Below are positions 26,337 through 35,660 of a stretch of DNA of 46,875 bases, piece after piece. Origin of the DNA: Bacillus sp. (in: firmicutes) (GTDB lineage: Bacteria > Bacillota > Bacilli > Bacillales > Salisediminibacteriaceae); contig PWLM01000152.1 of NCBI GenBank assembly GCA_003560495.1, forward strand, positions 1 through 46,875, in the 5' to 3' direction. The stretch's first letter is position 1; the number at the start of each line of letters is the position of its first letter. The notes under the pieces are model-generated. The model searched no databases. It worked only from the letters and a program-made list of their open reading frames with translations, and had not been told where the DNA came from. The position numbers and the translations under genes are program-made.

Positions 26337-27401
26337 GTGTCAGATAGAAAACAGGCGCTGGACATGGCGCTCAAACAAATTGAAAAACAGTTCGGTAAAG
26401 GATCAATTATGAAACTCGGTGAACAGACAGACCGTCGGGTTTCTACTATTTCAAGCGGCACACTCGCACTGGATATTGCTCTTGGTGTCGGCGGCTATCC
26501 AAGGGGACGTGTCGTGGAAATATACGGCCCTGAGTCTTCCGGTAAAACGACTGTAGCTCTGCATGCTATTGCAGAAGTACAGCGTAACGGCGGGCAGGCT
26601 GCTTTTATTGATGCAGAACATGCTCTTGATCCGGTTTATGCCCAGAGACTCGGAGTTAATATAGATGAACTGCTTTTATCCCAGCCGGATACAGGCGAAC
26701 AGGCACTGGAAATTGCAGAAGCACTTGTGCGAAGCGGAGCGGTTGATATGATCGTTGTGGACTCTGTAGCAGCCCTGGTCCCTAAAGCGGAAATTGAAGG
26801 GGAAATGGGGGACAGCCATGTAGGACTCCAGGCGCGCCTCATGTCCCAGGCTTTAAGAAAGCTTTCCGGGGCGGTTTCTAAATCTAATACGATTGCTGTT
26901 TTCATTAACCAGATCCGCGAAAAAGTAGGTGTAATGTTCGGTAATCCGGAAACTACTCCAGGAGGACGGGCGTTGAAATTTTATTCTTCTGTACGTCTGG
27001 AAGTACGCCGGGCAGAGACATTGAAACAGGGAAATGAAATGATAGGTAATAAAACAAAAATAAAGGTTGTTAAAAACAAAGTCGCCCCTCCATTCCGAAC
27101 AGCTGAAGTGGACATTATGTACGGAGAAGGTATTTCCAGAGAAGGATCGCTTATTGATATGGCTTCTGAGCTTGATATTATTCAAAAAAGCGGTGCCTGG
27201 TACTCCTACGAAGGTGAACGAATGGGCCAGGGCCGTGAAAATGCCAAGCAGTTCCTGAAGGAAAATGAAGGAACGATGGAAGAAATTGAGCGTCGGGTCA
27301 GAGAACATTACGGACTCCTTGAACCGCTTGAAGTGGAAGCACCGGAAGCGCCGGGAGATGCTGAGGGTCCGGAAGATGAAAGCGGACTTAATTTAAAATA
27401 A
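26337..27401 (+). CDS. recA: Recombinase RecA
   Basis: RecA forms ATP-dependent filaments on single-stranded DNA, performs strand exchange and triggers LexA self-cleavage. The product has 354 residues with GPESSGKT (Walker A, residues 64-71), [10 protein letters not shown] (Walker B, about 138-147), the [20 protein letters not shown] loop and an acidic C-terminal tail. The GTG at 26337 follows AAGGAGAG at 26321-26328. The gene has its own promoter, LexA box, a leader of about 180 bases and its own terminator, so it is a one-gene SOS unit. Confidence 0.99.
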   Translation: MSDRKQALDMALKQIEKQFGKGSIMKLGEQTDRRVSTISSGTLALDIALGVGGYPRGRVVEIYGPESSGKTTVALHAIAEVQRNGGQAAFIDAEHALDPVYAQRLGVNIDELLLSQPDTGEQALEIAEALVRSGAVDMIVVDSVAALVPKAEIEGEMGDSHVGLQARLMSQALRKLSGAVSKSNTIAVFINQIREKVGVMFGNPETTPGGRALKFYSSVRLEVRRAETLKQGNEMIGNKTKIKVVKNKVAPPFRTAEVDIMYGEGISREGSLIDMASELDIIQKSGAWYSYEGERMGQGRENAKQFLKENEGTMEEIERRVREHYGLLEPLEVEAPEAPGDAEGPEDESGLNLK

Positions 27402-27415
27402 TTTTTCTATAAGAT

Positions 27416-27451
27416 AAAAACCGGTATGGAATTGTTCCTGCCGGTTTTTTT
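27416..27451 (+). terminator. Intrinsic terminator after recA
   Basis: AAAAACCGG (27416-27424) pairs with CCGGTTTTT (27441-27449), with GGAA/TTCC pairing inside and a T run of seven. Confidence 0.9.
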
Positions 27452-27813
27452 ATATTGTTAAACTAAAACCAGGTTCAACTATAAAATATCGGGTCGAAGT
27501 TTGTTAACGATAAATTTCAGAAAGCTCCAGAAGAAAAATCACGTATAACTAACAGAATTCAGATCTTAAACAACGGCTCTCTTATTTTTGTTCCGACAAT
27601 ACTAAACAAGACTTTAAACATAGTAAAAACCCTTAAATTTCCAGTGCTTGACATAATACTTTTGGAAGCATACAATTAATTAGGAACACTTTATTACAGG
27701 CCGTTTTTCACTGGTTTGTCTGTGAAGATATGTTCTTAAATTTAGTGCTAATGATTTAGTAAGACGTTAAAATCAGCTCTACTTCAGAAATAGCATGAGG
27801 AGGTGAGTCAATC
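27452..27813 (+). other. Long AT-rich gap between recA and rny
   Basis: Apart from the rny promoter and its leader of about 130 bases, no gene, repeat or strong hairpin is seen. In B. subtilis pbpX lies between recA and rny; no trace of a reading frame for it is visible here. Confidence 0.6.
27648..27676 (+). promoter_or_regulatory. SigA promoter of rny
   Basis: A perfect TTGACA (27648-27653) and TACAAT (27671-27676) are spaced by exactly 17 bases, the best promoter match in the window. The transcript would begin near 27683. Confidence 0.85.
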
Positions 27814-29376
27814 ATGAATTTGACGCTGCAAATCCTCATTTTGCTATTCACTGCAGTAATCGTGTTCTTTGTCGGATATTTTGTACGTAGATCTATTGCT
27901 GAAGCTAAAATTTCCAGTGCGGAAATGCTTGCAAAGCAAACAATAGAAGATGCGAAGAGGGAAGCAGAATCCAGCAGGAAAGAAGCCGTGCTGGAAGCCA
28001 AGGATGAAGCCCACAAAATCCGGCTGGAAGCGGAGCAGGAGCTTCGCGACCGGCGTACCGACATTCAAAAGCAGGAGAACCGATTAGTTCAAAAGGAAGA
28101 AGTCCTTGATCGTAAAAGTGAGACGTTGGACAAAAAAGAAGAAGCACTCGAAGTCCGGGAGCAGAAGCTGTCTGAACGTCAGCTCGAAATCGACGACATG
28201 AATAGCAGAGTCGAGGAACTGGTAAAGAAGCAGCAGGAAGAAATGGAAAGAATTTCAGGATTTACGAAAGATGAAGCAAGGGACATGATTATGGAAACGA
28301 TGGAGAATGATCTCCGCCACGAAAAAGCAGTTTTCATTAAAGATTATACGTCCCGTGCGAAAGAGGAAGCTAACAAAAATGCGAAGGAAGTTCTATCACT
28401 TGCAATTCAGCGGTGCGCAGCGGATCATGTAGCAGAAACTACTGTTTCTGTCGTCAATCTGCCCAACGATGAAATGAAGGGACGGATTATCGGGCGCGAA
28501 GGTAGAAATATTAGAGCGCTTGAAACGCTGACTGGAATCGATCTTATCATTGATGATACGCCGGAAGCTGTTATATTGTCCGGATTCGATCCGATCCGAC
28601 GTGAAATTGCTAAAACTTCCCTTGAAAAATTAGTGCAGGATGGACGTATTCACCCTGCGCGAATTGAAGAAACGGTGGAGAAATCACGCCGTGAAGTTGA
28701 CGAAATGATTCGGGAATACGGAGAGCAGACGACTTTCGAGATGGGCATTCACAACCTGCATCCAGACCTGATAAAAATTCTCGGACGGTTAAAATTCCGT
28801 ACAAGCTACGGACAGAACGTTCTGAAACATTCCGTGGAAGTAGCTCATCTGAGTGGAATTATGGCAGCTGAACTCGGAGAAGACGTACAGCTTGCAAGAA
28901 GAGCAGGCCTCCTTCACGATTTAGGCAAGGCAATCGACCACGAAGTGGAAGGCAGCCACGTGGAAATTGGTGTTGAGCTCGCTACGAAGTACAAAGAACA
29001 TCCTGTAGTGATTAACAGCATTGCTTCGCATCACGGCGATACTGAAGCAACGTCTGTTATAGCCACACTCGTTGCAGCTGCAGATGCTTTATCTGCTGCA
29101 CGTCCCGGCGCAAGAAGAGAGACGCTGGAAACATATATTAAGCGTCTTGAAAAGCTGGAGGAAATTTCCGAGTCCTTTGAAGGAGTAGAAAAAACGTATG
29201 CTATCCAGGCAGGACGGGAAATTCGTATCATGGTAAAACCTGATACTATTTCTGATGAAGATTCCTATCGTCTTGCAAGAGACATTACAAAGCGTATCGA
29301 AGACGAACTTGATTACCCTGGTCATATCAAAGTTACTGTGATAAGGGAGACAAGGGCTGTGGAGTACGCTAAATAG
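27814..29376 (+). CDS. rny: Ribonuclease Y
   Basis: RNase Y is the membrane-bound endonuclease that starts bulk mRNA decay in Bacillus. The product has 520 residues, the same as in B. subtilis. One N-terminal transmembrane helix (about 3-22) is followed by a long coiled coil (about 28-170), a KH domain ([12 protein letters not shown] near residues 228-239) and an HD domain with [10 protein letters not shown] (about 369-378) carrying the metal-binding His-Asp pair. The ATG at 27814 follows a strong GAGGAGGTGAG site. ymdB follows after a terminator, as in B. subtilis, where the ymdB-rny order is conserved. Confidence 0.98.
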   Translation: MNLTLQILILLFTAVIVFFVGYFVRRSIAEAKISSAEMLAKQTIEDAKREAESSRKEAVLEAKDEAHKIRLEAEQELRDRRTDIQKQENRLVQKEEVLDRKSETLDKKEEALEVREQKLSERQLEIDDMNSRVEELVKKQQEEMERISGFTKDEARDMIMETMENDLRHEKAVFIKDYTSRAKEEANKNAKEVLSLAIQRCAADHVAETTVSVVNLPNDEMKGRIIGREGRNIRALETLTGIDLIIDDTPEAVILSGFDPIRREIAKTSLEKLVQDGRIHPARIEETVEKSRREVDEMIREYGEQTTFEMGIHNLHPDLIKILGRLKFRTSYGQNVLKHSVEVAHLSGIMAAELGEDVQLARRAGLLHDLGKAIDHEVEGSHVEIGVELATKYKEHPVVINSIASHHGDTEATSVIATLVAAADALSAARPGARRETLETYIKRLEKLEEISESFEGVEKTYAIQAGREIRIMVKPDTISDEDSYRLARDITKRIEDELDYPGHIKVTVIRETRAVEYAK

Positions 29377-29386
29377 CTGGATTTTA

Positions 29387-29440
29387 AAGAGCTGTCCCGC
29401 AGGCACCAAGTTGCTGTCTGCGGAATAGCTCTTCTTTTTT
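29387..29440 (+). terminator. Intrinsic terminator after rny
   Basis: AAGAGCT pairs with AGCTCTT and an inner CCGCAG pairs with CTGCGG, followed by CTTTTTT. No clear separate promoter for ymdB was found, so readthrough is likely. Confidence 0.8.
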
Positions 29441-29471
29441 GACTAATTTAGAGAAAGAGGCAGGGTACAAA

Positions 29472-30266
29472 ATGAAAATAATGTTTATTGGCGATATAGT
29501 AGGTTCACCAGGGCGCGATATTTGGAAACAGTATGCAGCCCGACTGAAAAGCAAATATAAACCTGCATTAACAATAGTGAATGGTGAAAATGCTGCAGCA
29601 GGAAAAGGTATTACTAAAAAGATTTATCATGAACTGCTGGAAGCCGGAGCGGATATTCTGACGATGGGTAATCACACGTGGGATAAAAAAGAAATTTTTG
29701 ATTTTGTGAGTGAAGCTGATAAAATGGTCCGGCCGGCTAATTTCCCTCCTGGCGTACCTGGAGAAGGCCTTCGATATATTAAATCAGGGAAAAAGAAAGC
29801 GGCAGTAATAAACCTGCAGGGCCGGACGTTTATGCCGCCGATAGACTGCCCATTTCAAAAAGCGGACGAGCTGGTGGCAGCTGCAGAAAAAGAAACATCC
29901 ATAATATTTGTTGATTTTCACGCCGAAGCAACAAGTGAAAAGCAGGCTTTGGCCTGGTACTTAAATGGGAGGGTTTCAGCAGTTATCGGTACCCACACTC
30001 ATGTTCCAACAGCAGATAATCGTATTTTGGATAAAGGGACGGCCTATATGTCAGATGCAGGAATGACAGGCCCTCATAACGGCATTCTTGGAATGGATCG
30101 TGAAGTAATTATCAATCGTTTCCTTACGGGGCTTCCCGGACGTTTCGAAGTCACAGACGGTCCTGTTCAGCTGAATGGTATCATTGTTGAAATTGACGAT
30201 ACTACCGGGAGGAGCACTTCCATACAGCGAATCCATATTAGTGAAGATGCTCCTTTTTTCGACTAG
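29472..30266 (+). CDS. ymdB: YmdB phosphodiesterase
   Basis: A 264-residue metallophosphoesterase-like protein. B. subtilis YmdB is a 2',3'-cyclic nucleotide phosphodiesterase that affects the choice between motility and biofilm and interacts functionally with RNase Y. Conserved metal-site segments are visible: FIGDIVGSPGRD (N-terminus, about 5-16), NGENAAAGKG (about 38-47), GNHTWD (about 66-71), DFHAEATSEK (about 149-158) and GTHTHVPTADNRIL (about 173-186). The ATG at 29472 is the family start; GAGG at about 29457-29460 is a modest ribosome-binding site. The in-frame start at 29439 has no support. Confidence 0.95.
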   Translation: MKIMFIGDIVGSPGRDIWKQYAARLKSKYKPALTIVNGENAAAGKGITKKIYHELLEAGADILTMGNHTWDKKEIFDFVSEADKMVRPANFPPGVPGEGLRYIKSGKKKAAVINLQGRTFMPPIDCPFQKADELVAAAEKETSIIFVDFHAEATSEKQALAWYLNGRVSAVIGTHTHVPTADNRILDKGTAYMSDAGMTGPHNGILGMDREVIINRFLTGLPGRFEVTDGPVQLNGIIVEIDDTTGRSTSIQRIHISEDAPFFD

Positions 30267-30402
30267 ATATTCTTTTGAGGTTTAGCAGGTGTAAGAAATG
30301 TGGTAAAGGTTAAAAAGAATGTACTGCACCAGACAGGAAGCAAAAATATACTAGACAATGTGGCTTGTATTACGCTTTTCCAATTTGAAGGAGGTACTTT
30401 TC

Positions 30403-30663
30403 ATGGAAATTTTAAAAGTCTCAGCTAAATCCAATCCCAACTCTGTCGCTGGTGCACTGGCGGGAGTAATCCGTGAGCGTGGAACTGCTGAAATTCAGGC
30501 AATAGGTGCGGGTGCACTTAATCAGTCTGTAAAAGCAGTAGCCATTGCCCGGGGATTTGTCGCGCCGAGCGGAATTGATTTAATCTGCATTCCTGCTTTT
30601 ACTGACATTGAAATAGACGGCGATGAAAGAACGGCCATAAAACTGATTGTAGAACCGAGATAA
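30403..30663 (+). CDS. spoVS: Stage V sporulation protein S
   Basis: A small Alba-like protein of 86 residues, nearly invariant in Bacilli (KVSAKSNPNSVAGALAG near the start; AVAIARGFVAPSG in the middle). In B. subtilis loss blocks spore maturation at stage V, but it also affects vegetative division, and the family occurs in non-spore-formers such as Thermus. It therefore does not prove sporulation. The ATG at 30403 follows GAAGGAGG; the longer in-frame start at 30358 is rejected. It is the third gene of the conserved rny-ymdB-spoVS group. Confidence 0.97.
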   Translation: MEILKVSAKSNPNSVAGALAGVIRERGTAEIQAIGAGALNQSVKAVAIARGFVAPSGIDLICIPAFTDIEIDGDERTAIKLIVEPR

Positions 30664-30670
30664 GCTTATA

Positions 30671-30695
30671 AAACCGGGATTTCCCGGTTTTTTTT
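30671..30695 (+). terminator. Intrinsic terminator after spoVS
   Basis: AAACCGGG (30671-30678) and CCCGGTTT (30683-30690) form a perfect stem with a four-base loop and a T run of eight. Confidence 0.95.
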
Positions 30696-30944
30696 GCTGT
30701 AAGCTCATTTTTCAACTGCCTGCTCCAAGCAAAGTTTTTAATGTAAAGAGGAAGATTTGCGTTATAAACATATTAGTGTAAACTGCACGCAGCTTCAACG
30801 TTCCAGGAAAATCACAAGAAAAGCACTAAATTCACTATTATTATTTACATGGTGAGCGTATGTGTTTTTGGGGAGGACAGTACAGTTGAGGCACACATTA
30901 AGCCGTGATACACTTAGGGCAGCTTATTAAAGGTGGCGAGTAAA

Positions 30945-31985
30945 GTGCAGAAATCAATGAAAGCAATTGTTAAATCCGCCCGTGGTAAAGGAGCAGAACT
31001 TCAGCAGGTGCCGGTACCTTCCTGCGGCCCGCAGGAGGTACTTATAAAGGTGAAAGCAACTTCCATCTGCGGAACAGATGTTCATATTTACGAATGGGAT
31101 GAATGGTCCCAAAGCAGGGTTAATCCTCCTTACATATTTGGCCATGAATTCTCCGGAATAGTAGTGGAAAAAGGAAATCTTGTTCAAAATGTGGAAATCG
31201 GTGATCATGTTTCCGCAGAAACTCATATCGTTTGCGGACACTGTCCTCAATGCATGACAGGTAATGCTCACATCTGCCAGAATACGGAGATTATCGGTGT
31301 AGACCGTGATGGCTGTTTCGCTGAATACGTTGTACTTCCTTCGGAAAATCTGTGGAAGAATGATCCCTCGCTCCCATGGGACGAAGCCAGTGTTCAGGAA
31401 CCTATGGGTAATGCTGTACATACCGTGCTGGCAGGAGATGTGGTTGGAAAAACGGTGGCTATTATAGGCTGCGGACCAATTGGTCTTATGGCGGCAGCGG
31501 TAGCGAAAGCAGCCGGAGCATCAAGAGTATTTGCTTTTGATCTTAACGATTACCGGCTCGAGCTTGCAAGAAAGATGGGAGCTACAGACATTATTAATTC
31601 ACTGAATGCTGATCCGCTTCATATTGTTAAACAAGAAACCGGAGGTGCAGGAGTAGATGTAGTCTGCGAAATGAGCGGGCATCCGGCAGCGATGAACCAG
31701 GGATTTAAGATGGTTACGAACGGAGGCCGTATCTCGATACTCAGTCTACCTGTGCGCCCTGTAGAAATTGATGTCACAAATGATATCGTCTTTAAAGGAA
31801 TTACTGTCCAGGGAATTACAGGCAGACGTATGTTTCAGACATGGCAGCAGACAGCTGGTCTGCTTCAATCAGGTCAGGTCGATGTAAAGCAGATGATTAC
31901 TCACCATTTTCCTCTGGAGGAATTTGATAAAGGCTTTCAGCTAATGCTGGAAGGCAACTGTGGTAAAGTTGTACTACACCCATAA
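30945..31985 (+). CDS. tdh: L-threonine 3-dehydrogenase
   Basis: Oxidises threonine to 2-amino-3-ketobutyrate with NAD. It is a zinc medium-chain dehydrogenase of 346 residues. Catalytic zinc ligands are Cys42 and His67-Glu68 (GHE), structural zinc is held by Cys97, Cys100, Cys103 and Cys111, and the cofactor loop is GCGPIGLMA (about 170-178). The GTG at 30945 is chosen because AAAGGTGG at 30929-30936 precedes it; the in-frame GTG at 30933 lies inside that site. Kbl, the next enzyme, follows after 19 bases. Confidence 0.96.
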   Translation: MQKSMKAIVKSARGKGAELQQVPVPSCGPQEVLIKVKATSICGTDVHIYEWDEWSQSRVNPPYIFGHEFSGIVVEKGNLVQNVEIGDHVSAETHIVCGHCPQCMTGNAHICQNTEIIGVDRDGCFAEYVVLPSENLWKNDPSLPWDEASVQEPMGNAVHTVLAGDVVGKTVAIIGCGPIGLMAAAVAKAAGASRVFAFDLNDYRLELARKMGATDIINSLNADPLHIVKQETGGAGVDVVCEMSGHPAAMNQGFKMVTNGGRISILSLPVRPVEIDVTNDIVFKGITVQGITGRRMFQTWQQTAGLLQSGQVDVKQMITHHFPLEEFDKGFQLMLEGNCGKVVLHP

Positions 31986-32004
31986 TAGAAAGGGATGAGC
32001 AATA

Positions 32005-33183
32005 TTGAAGGGTTTTGAATATTTAGAACAGGAACTGGAGCAGATGAAAAAAGATGGTGTTTACCGCCAGCTTGTGCCTATTGAATCAGATCAGGGGGCG
32101 AAAGTTACGATAGATGGGAAAGAACTGATTCAGCTCTCTTCCAATAACTATCTCGGACTTACGACGCATCCAAGATTGAAACTGGCAGCGGTAAGAGCCG
32201 CGGATGAATACGGTGCGGGGACCGGCTCGGTAAGAACAATTGCCGGAACATTTACTATGCACAATGAATTTGAGGAAAAGCTTGCAGAATTTAAACATAC
32301 AGAAGCAACGCTTGTTCTTCAGTCGGGATTTACCGCTAATCAGGCGGTACTTGCATCACTTCTTACAAAGGAAGACGTCGTTATTTCTGATGAGCTGAAT
32401 CATGCCTCTATTATTGACGGCATACGCCTGACAAAGGCTGCGAGAAAAATTTATAAACATGTGGATATGGAAAGTCTTGAAAAAGCTCTTAAAGAAACTT
32501 CCGGCTACAGAAAGCGTCTCGTCGTTACGGATGGAGTGTTTTCCATGGATGGGAATATTGCACCGCTTCCGGAGATTGTTGAACTCTGTGAAAAGTACGA
32601 TGCGCTCATAATGGTTGATGATGCCCATGCGAGCGGGGTTCTCGGCAGAAACGGCCGGGGAACGGTGGATCATTTTGACCTTAATGGACGCGTTCATATT
32701 CAGGTGGGTACACTAAGTAAAGCTGTAGGCGTGCTCGGCGGCTATATTGCAAGCACCCAATCCGTAAGAGACTACCTGATTCATAAAGGACGTCCGTTTC
32801 TATTCAGTACATCACACCCGCCGGCAGTAACAGCAGCCTGCATGGAGGCAGTGAATGTGCTTCTTGAAGAACCTGAGCTTATTGAAAAGCTTTGGGATAA
32901 TACACGCTACTTTAAAGATAAGCTGAAGAAAATAGGTTTTGACACAGGCAGAAGTGAAACCCCGATTACCCCAGTAATTGTCGGTGACGAAGCAAAAGCC
33001 CACCAGCTGTCAGATAAGCTGAAAGAATATGGAGTCTTTGCCCAGGGCATCGCATTTCCAACCGTTGCGAAAGGAATGGCCCGCGTGAGAACAATTGTAA
33101 CAGCGGAACATTCCAGAGAAATTCTCGACGAGGCACTGGATGCATTTGAAAAAGCCGGAAGAGAATTAAATATTCTATCATAA
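32005..33183 (+). CDS. kbl: Glycine C-acetyltransferase (2-amino-3-ketobutyrate CoA ligase)
   Basis: Cleaves 2-amino-3-ketobutyrate with CoA to glycine and acetyl-CoA, finishing the Tdh pathway. It is a PLP alpha-oxoamine synthase of 392 residues. The PLP Lys239 is in TLSKAVG, and the cofactor-binding VDDAHASG and the [12 protein letters not shown] segments are present. The TTG at 32005 is the only start that gives the family N-terminus ([12 protein letters not shown]) and follows AAAGGGATGAG. A BioF-like role is unlikely because of the tdh pairing. It ends the tdh-kbl operon. Confidence 0.96.
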   Translation: MKGFEYLEQELEQMKKDGVYRQLVPIESDQGAKVTIDGKELIQLSSNNYLGLTTHPRLKLAAVRAADEYGAGTGSVRTIAGTFTMHNEFEEKLAEFKHTEATLVLQSGFTANQAVLASLLTKEDVVISDELNHASIIDGIRLTKAARKIYKHVDMESLEKALKETSGYRKRLVVTDGVFSMDGNIAPLPEIVELCEKYDALIMVDDAHASGVLGRNGRGTVDHFDLNGRVHIQVGTLSKAVGVLGGYIASTQSVRDYLIHKGRPFLFSTSHPPAVTAACMEAVNVLLEEPELIEKLWDNTRYFKDKLKKIGFDTGRSETPITPVIVGDEAKAHQLSDKLKEYGVFAQGIAFPTVAKGMARVRTIVTAEHSREILDEALDAFEKAGRELNILS

Positions 33184-33224
33184 ATGAGATATAAGAGTTA
33201 AAAATTTTAAGTACCGTTATGGCG

Positions 33225-33256
33225 AGAGCTGGTCAGAATCACTGACCGGCTCTTTT
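33225..33256 (+). terminator. Intrinsic terminator after kbl
   Basis: AGAGCTGGTCAG (33225-33236) pairs with CTGACCGGCTCT (33242-33253) with one G-U pair and is followed by a short T run. Confidence 0.8.
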
Positions 33257-33539
33257 ATGTAATGATTTTTGAGAGCACAGCATTTATCAAGGTAATATGG
33301 CTTTAAGTGGCGGCTTTAAAAATAAAACAAAATTTAAAGCGACATCTATTTTCGCTCTTATAAAGGGATTTTCGACAGCACCTCTATGTTTTTCCACTTC
33401 CGGTAAAATACTTATTCGTATCCCGGGGTAATAAAACGTTAAAATTCACTATGTAAAAGAAAATGTGTTAAGGTTGTGCCGTACCCGAAAACCATCTATA
33501 ATTATAGGCTGACAGCTTAACAATAAAGGAGCGCATCGT
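33257..33539 (+). other. Gap between kbl and miaB
   Basis: An AT-rich spacer. Beyond the miaB promoter and ribosome-binding site I see no gene, repeat or strong stem. Together with the kbl terminator the gene-free stretch is about 356 bases. Confidence 0.6.
33474..33502 (+). promoter_or_regulatory. SigA promoter of miaB
   Basis: TTGTGC (33474-33479) and a perfect TATAAT (33497-33502) are spaced by exactly 17 bases. Transcription would begin near 33509, about 30 bases before the start codon. Confidence 0.8.
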
Positions 33540-35075
33540 ATGAATGAAGAACAGCGTAAACAACAGGCAGGCACAGGCGATGCTGAACATAAGAAGAAAA
33601 AAGAAACAAAAGATTATTCACAGTACTTTGAAACAACATACGTACCGCCCAGCCTGAAACAGGCGAAAAAGCGTGGAAAAGAAGATGTGGAAATACATTA
33701 TGATTTTGACGTGCCGGAAGACATGCAGGGCATAGGTCACGGCAAGAAATTTTTAATTCGCACTTACGGTTGTCAGATGAATGAGCACGATTCAGAGAAT
33801 ATGGCCGGCATCCTCATGCGCATGGGATTTGAATCAACTGCCGTCACAGAGGAAGCTGACGTCATTCTGATCAATACGTGTGCCATCCGTGAAAATGCTG
33901 AAAATAAAGTTTTTGGAGAAATTGGTCACCTGAAGAATTTAAAGAGAGATAATCCAGGACTTGTCATAGGTGTATGCGGATGCATGTCCCAGGAAGAATC
34001 TGTAGTGAACCGCATTCTGCAGAAACACCAGCAGGTAGACTTGATTTTCGGAACACACAATATCCACCGCCTCCCGGAGCTTTTGAAAAATGCGATCTTT
34101 AACAAAGAAATGGTCGTGGAAGTCTGGTCGAAAGAAGGGGATATTATTGAGAATATGCCCCGGGCCCGAAAAGGTAAGATTCAAGGATGGGTAAACATTA
34201 TGTACGGATGTGATAAATTCTGTACATACTGTATCGTTCCTTACACAAGAGGTAAAGAACGAAGCAGACGTCCGGAGGATATTATTGAAGAAGTACGACA
34301 CCTTGCGAGAAACGGCTATAAAGAAATTACGCTTCTCGGTCAAAATGTTAATGCATACGGAAAAGACCTGGCGGACATTAATTACGGTCTGGGTGATCTT
34401 ATGGAAGAAATTCAAAAGATTGATATTCCAAGAGTCCGCTTTACAACAAGCCATCCACGGGATTTCGATGATCATCTGATCGAAGTGCTGGGCAGAGGTG
34501 GAAACCTCGTGGAGCATATCCATCTACCGGTGCAGAGCGGTAACAACCAAATACTGAAGCTGATGGCAAGAAAATATACGAGGGAATCCTATATTGAACT
34601 TGCAGAAAAAATTAAAAAGGCTGTACCGAATGCTTCTTTCACTACGGATATTATTGTAGGTTTCCCTAACGAAACAGAGGAGCAGTTTGAAGATACAATG
34701 TCTCTGGTCCGTGAAATGGAATACGACAGTGCTTTTACGTACATTTATTCCCCGCGTGAAGGTACGCCTGCCGAAAAAATGGAGGACAATGTGCCCCACG
34801 ATGTAAAAAGGCAGCGGCTGGCGCGTCTGAACGCACTTGTCAACGATCTTTCAGCGGAGAAAAATAAACAGTACAGCGGCAAAACCGTTGAGGTGCTTGT
34901 GGAAGGTGAAAGCAAGAAAGATCCGGAAGTGCTGAGCGGCCGTACAAGAACGAACCGTCTTGTTAACTTCCGTGGTTCAAAATCCCTGATTGGAGAAATT
35001 GTACATGTACACGTTACAGAAGCAAAAACATGGTCTCTAAACGGAGAACTTACAGAAACAGCAGAGGTGAATTAA
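33540..35075 (+). CDS. miaB: tRNA-2-methylthio-N6-dimethylallyladenosine synthase MiaB
   Basis: A radical-SAM methylthiotransferase that converts i6A37 of tRNA to ms2i6A37, acting after MiaA. The product has 511 residues. The charged N-terminal extension (about 1-70) is normal for Bacillus. The UPF0004 domain has cluster Cys in [20 protein letters not shown] and GVCGCMSQ. The radical-SAM motif is CDKFCTYC (about residues 223-230), and a C-terminal TRAM domain follows (about 440-505). The ATG at 33540 follows AAAGGAGCG. ricA starts two bases after the stop, the conserved miaB-ymcA pair. Confidence 0.97.
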   Translation: MNEEQRKQQAGTGDAEHKKKKETKDYSQYFETTYVPPSLKQAKKRGKEDVEIHYDFDVPEDMQGIGHGKKFLIRTYGCQMNEHDSENMAGILMRMGFESTAVTEEADVILINTCAIRENAENKVFGEIGHLKNLKRDNPGLVIGVCGCMSQEESVVNRILQKHQQVDLIFGTHNIHRLPELLKNAIFNKEMVVEVWSKEGDIIENMPRARKGKIQGWVNIMYGCDKFCTYCIVPYTRGKERSRRPEDIIEEVRHLARNGYKEITLLGQNVNAYGKDLADINYGLGDLMEEIQKIDIPRVRFTTSHPRDFDDHLIEVLGRGGNLVEHIHLPVQSGNNQILKLMARKYTRESYIELAEKIKKAVPNASFTTDIIVGFPNETEEQFEDTMSLVREMEYDSAFTYIYSPREGTPAEKMEDNVPHDVKRQRLARLNALVNDLSAEKNKQYSGKTVEVLVEGESKKDPEVLSGRTRTNRLVNFRGSKSLIGEIVHVHVTEAKTWSLNGELTETAEVN

Positions 35076-35077
35076 TA

Positions 35078-35500
35078 ATGGCAGAGTACTATACAAAAAA
35101 ACAAATTATGGAAGAAGCGCGTGGTCTTGCTGATAAAATAGCAGAAACAGAAGAAGTTGATTTTTTCAAACGTGCTGAACATCAAATTAACGATCACTTA
35201 AAAGTTCAGGAAATCATCGGCAAAATTAAATCCCTGCAGAAAGAAGCAGTTAATTTAAAGCACTATGAAAAATCAGAAGCGCTCAAGGCCACAGATGAGA
35301 AAATAGATGCCCTTCAGGACGAGCTTGATCAAATACCGCTCGTTCAGGAGTTTAAGCAGTCCCAGATGGAAGTAAACGAGCTTCTTCAGATGGTAAGCAA
35401 TACCATTTCCAATACTGTCACACAGAAAATTATTGAATCCACGGGCGGGGACCTGCTCAAGGGTACAACGACTAAGAATCCGTTTGATCACGGCTGTTAA
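35078..35500 (+). CDS. ricA: RicA (YmcA), RNase Y specificity / regulatory factor
   Basis: A helical YlbF/YmcA-family protein of 140 residues. In B. subtilis RicA joins YlbF (RicF) and YaaT (RicT) in an iron-sulfur complex that steers RNase Y cleavage and is needed for biofilm, competence and sporulation. The conserved EEVDFFKRAEHQIN and AVNLKHYEKSEALKATDEKID segments are present, and the last residue is a Cys. The ATG at 35078 follows GAGGTGA at 35064-35070; an in-frame GTG or ATG from 35030 would overlap miaB. In B. subtilis cotE is the next gene, but it is absent here. Confidence 0.94.
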   Translation: MAEYYTKKQIMEEARGLADKIAETEEVDFFKRAEHQINDHLKVQEIIGKIKSLQKEAVNLKHYEKSEALKATDEKIDALQDELDQIPLVQEFKQSQMEVNELLQMVSNTISNTVTQKIIESTGGDLLKGTTTKNPFDHGC

Positions 35501-35509
35501 TGAAGAATG

Positions 35510-35541
35510 AGGCTGTCCCGTTTCTTTGGGACAGCCTTTTT
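35510..35541 (+). terminator. Intrinsic terminator after ricA
   Basis: AGGCTGTCCC (35510-35519) pairs perfectly with GGGACAGCCT (35528-35537), followed by five T residues. Confidence 0.9.
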
Positions 35542-35554
35542 AATCGGTCTGCCG

Positions 35555-35563
35555 TGCTATAAT
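35555..35563 (+). promoter_or_regulatory. Extended -10 promoter of the mutSL operon
   Basis: TGCTATAAT (35555-35563) is a perfect TGnTATAAT element, with no good -35, beginning 13 bases after the ricA terminator. The transcript would have a leader of about 90 bases. Confidence 0.55.
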
Positions 35564-35660
35564 AGCAGTAATGGATCCATTAAATAGAGCAGCGTCATCA
35601 CCTGATAAATTAATTTTATATAAACAGAAAACAAGAATATGAGGAAAGTTGGCTGATAGT

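Noticed and set aside
30403-30663. spoVS as proof that the organism sporulates
   Set aside because: SpoVS has vegetative effects and occurs in non-spore-forming bacteria, so it is neutral evidence.
33540-35075. MiaB N-terminal charged extension as a fusion to another protein
   Set aside because: Bacillus MiaB proteins have a similar low-complexity extension and length (about 510 residues).
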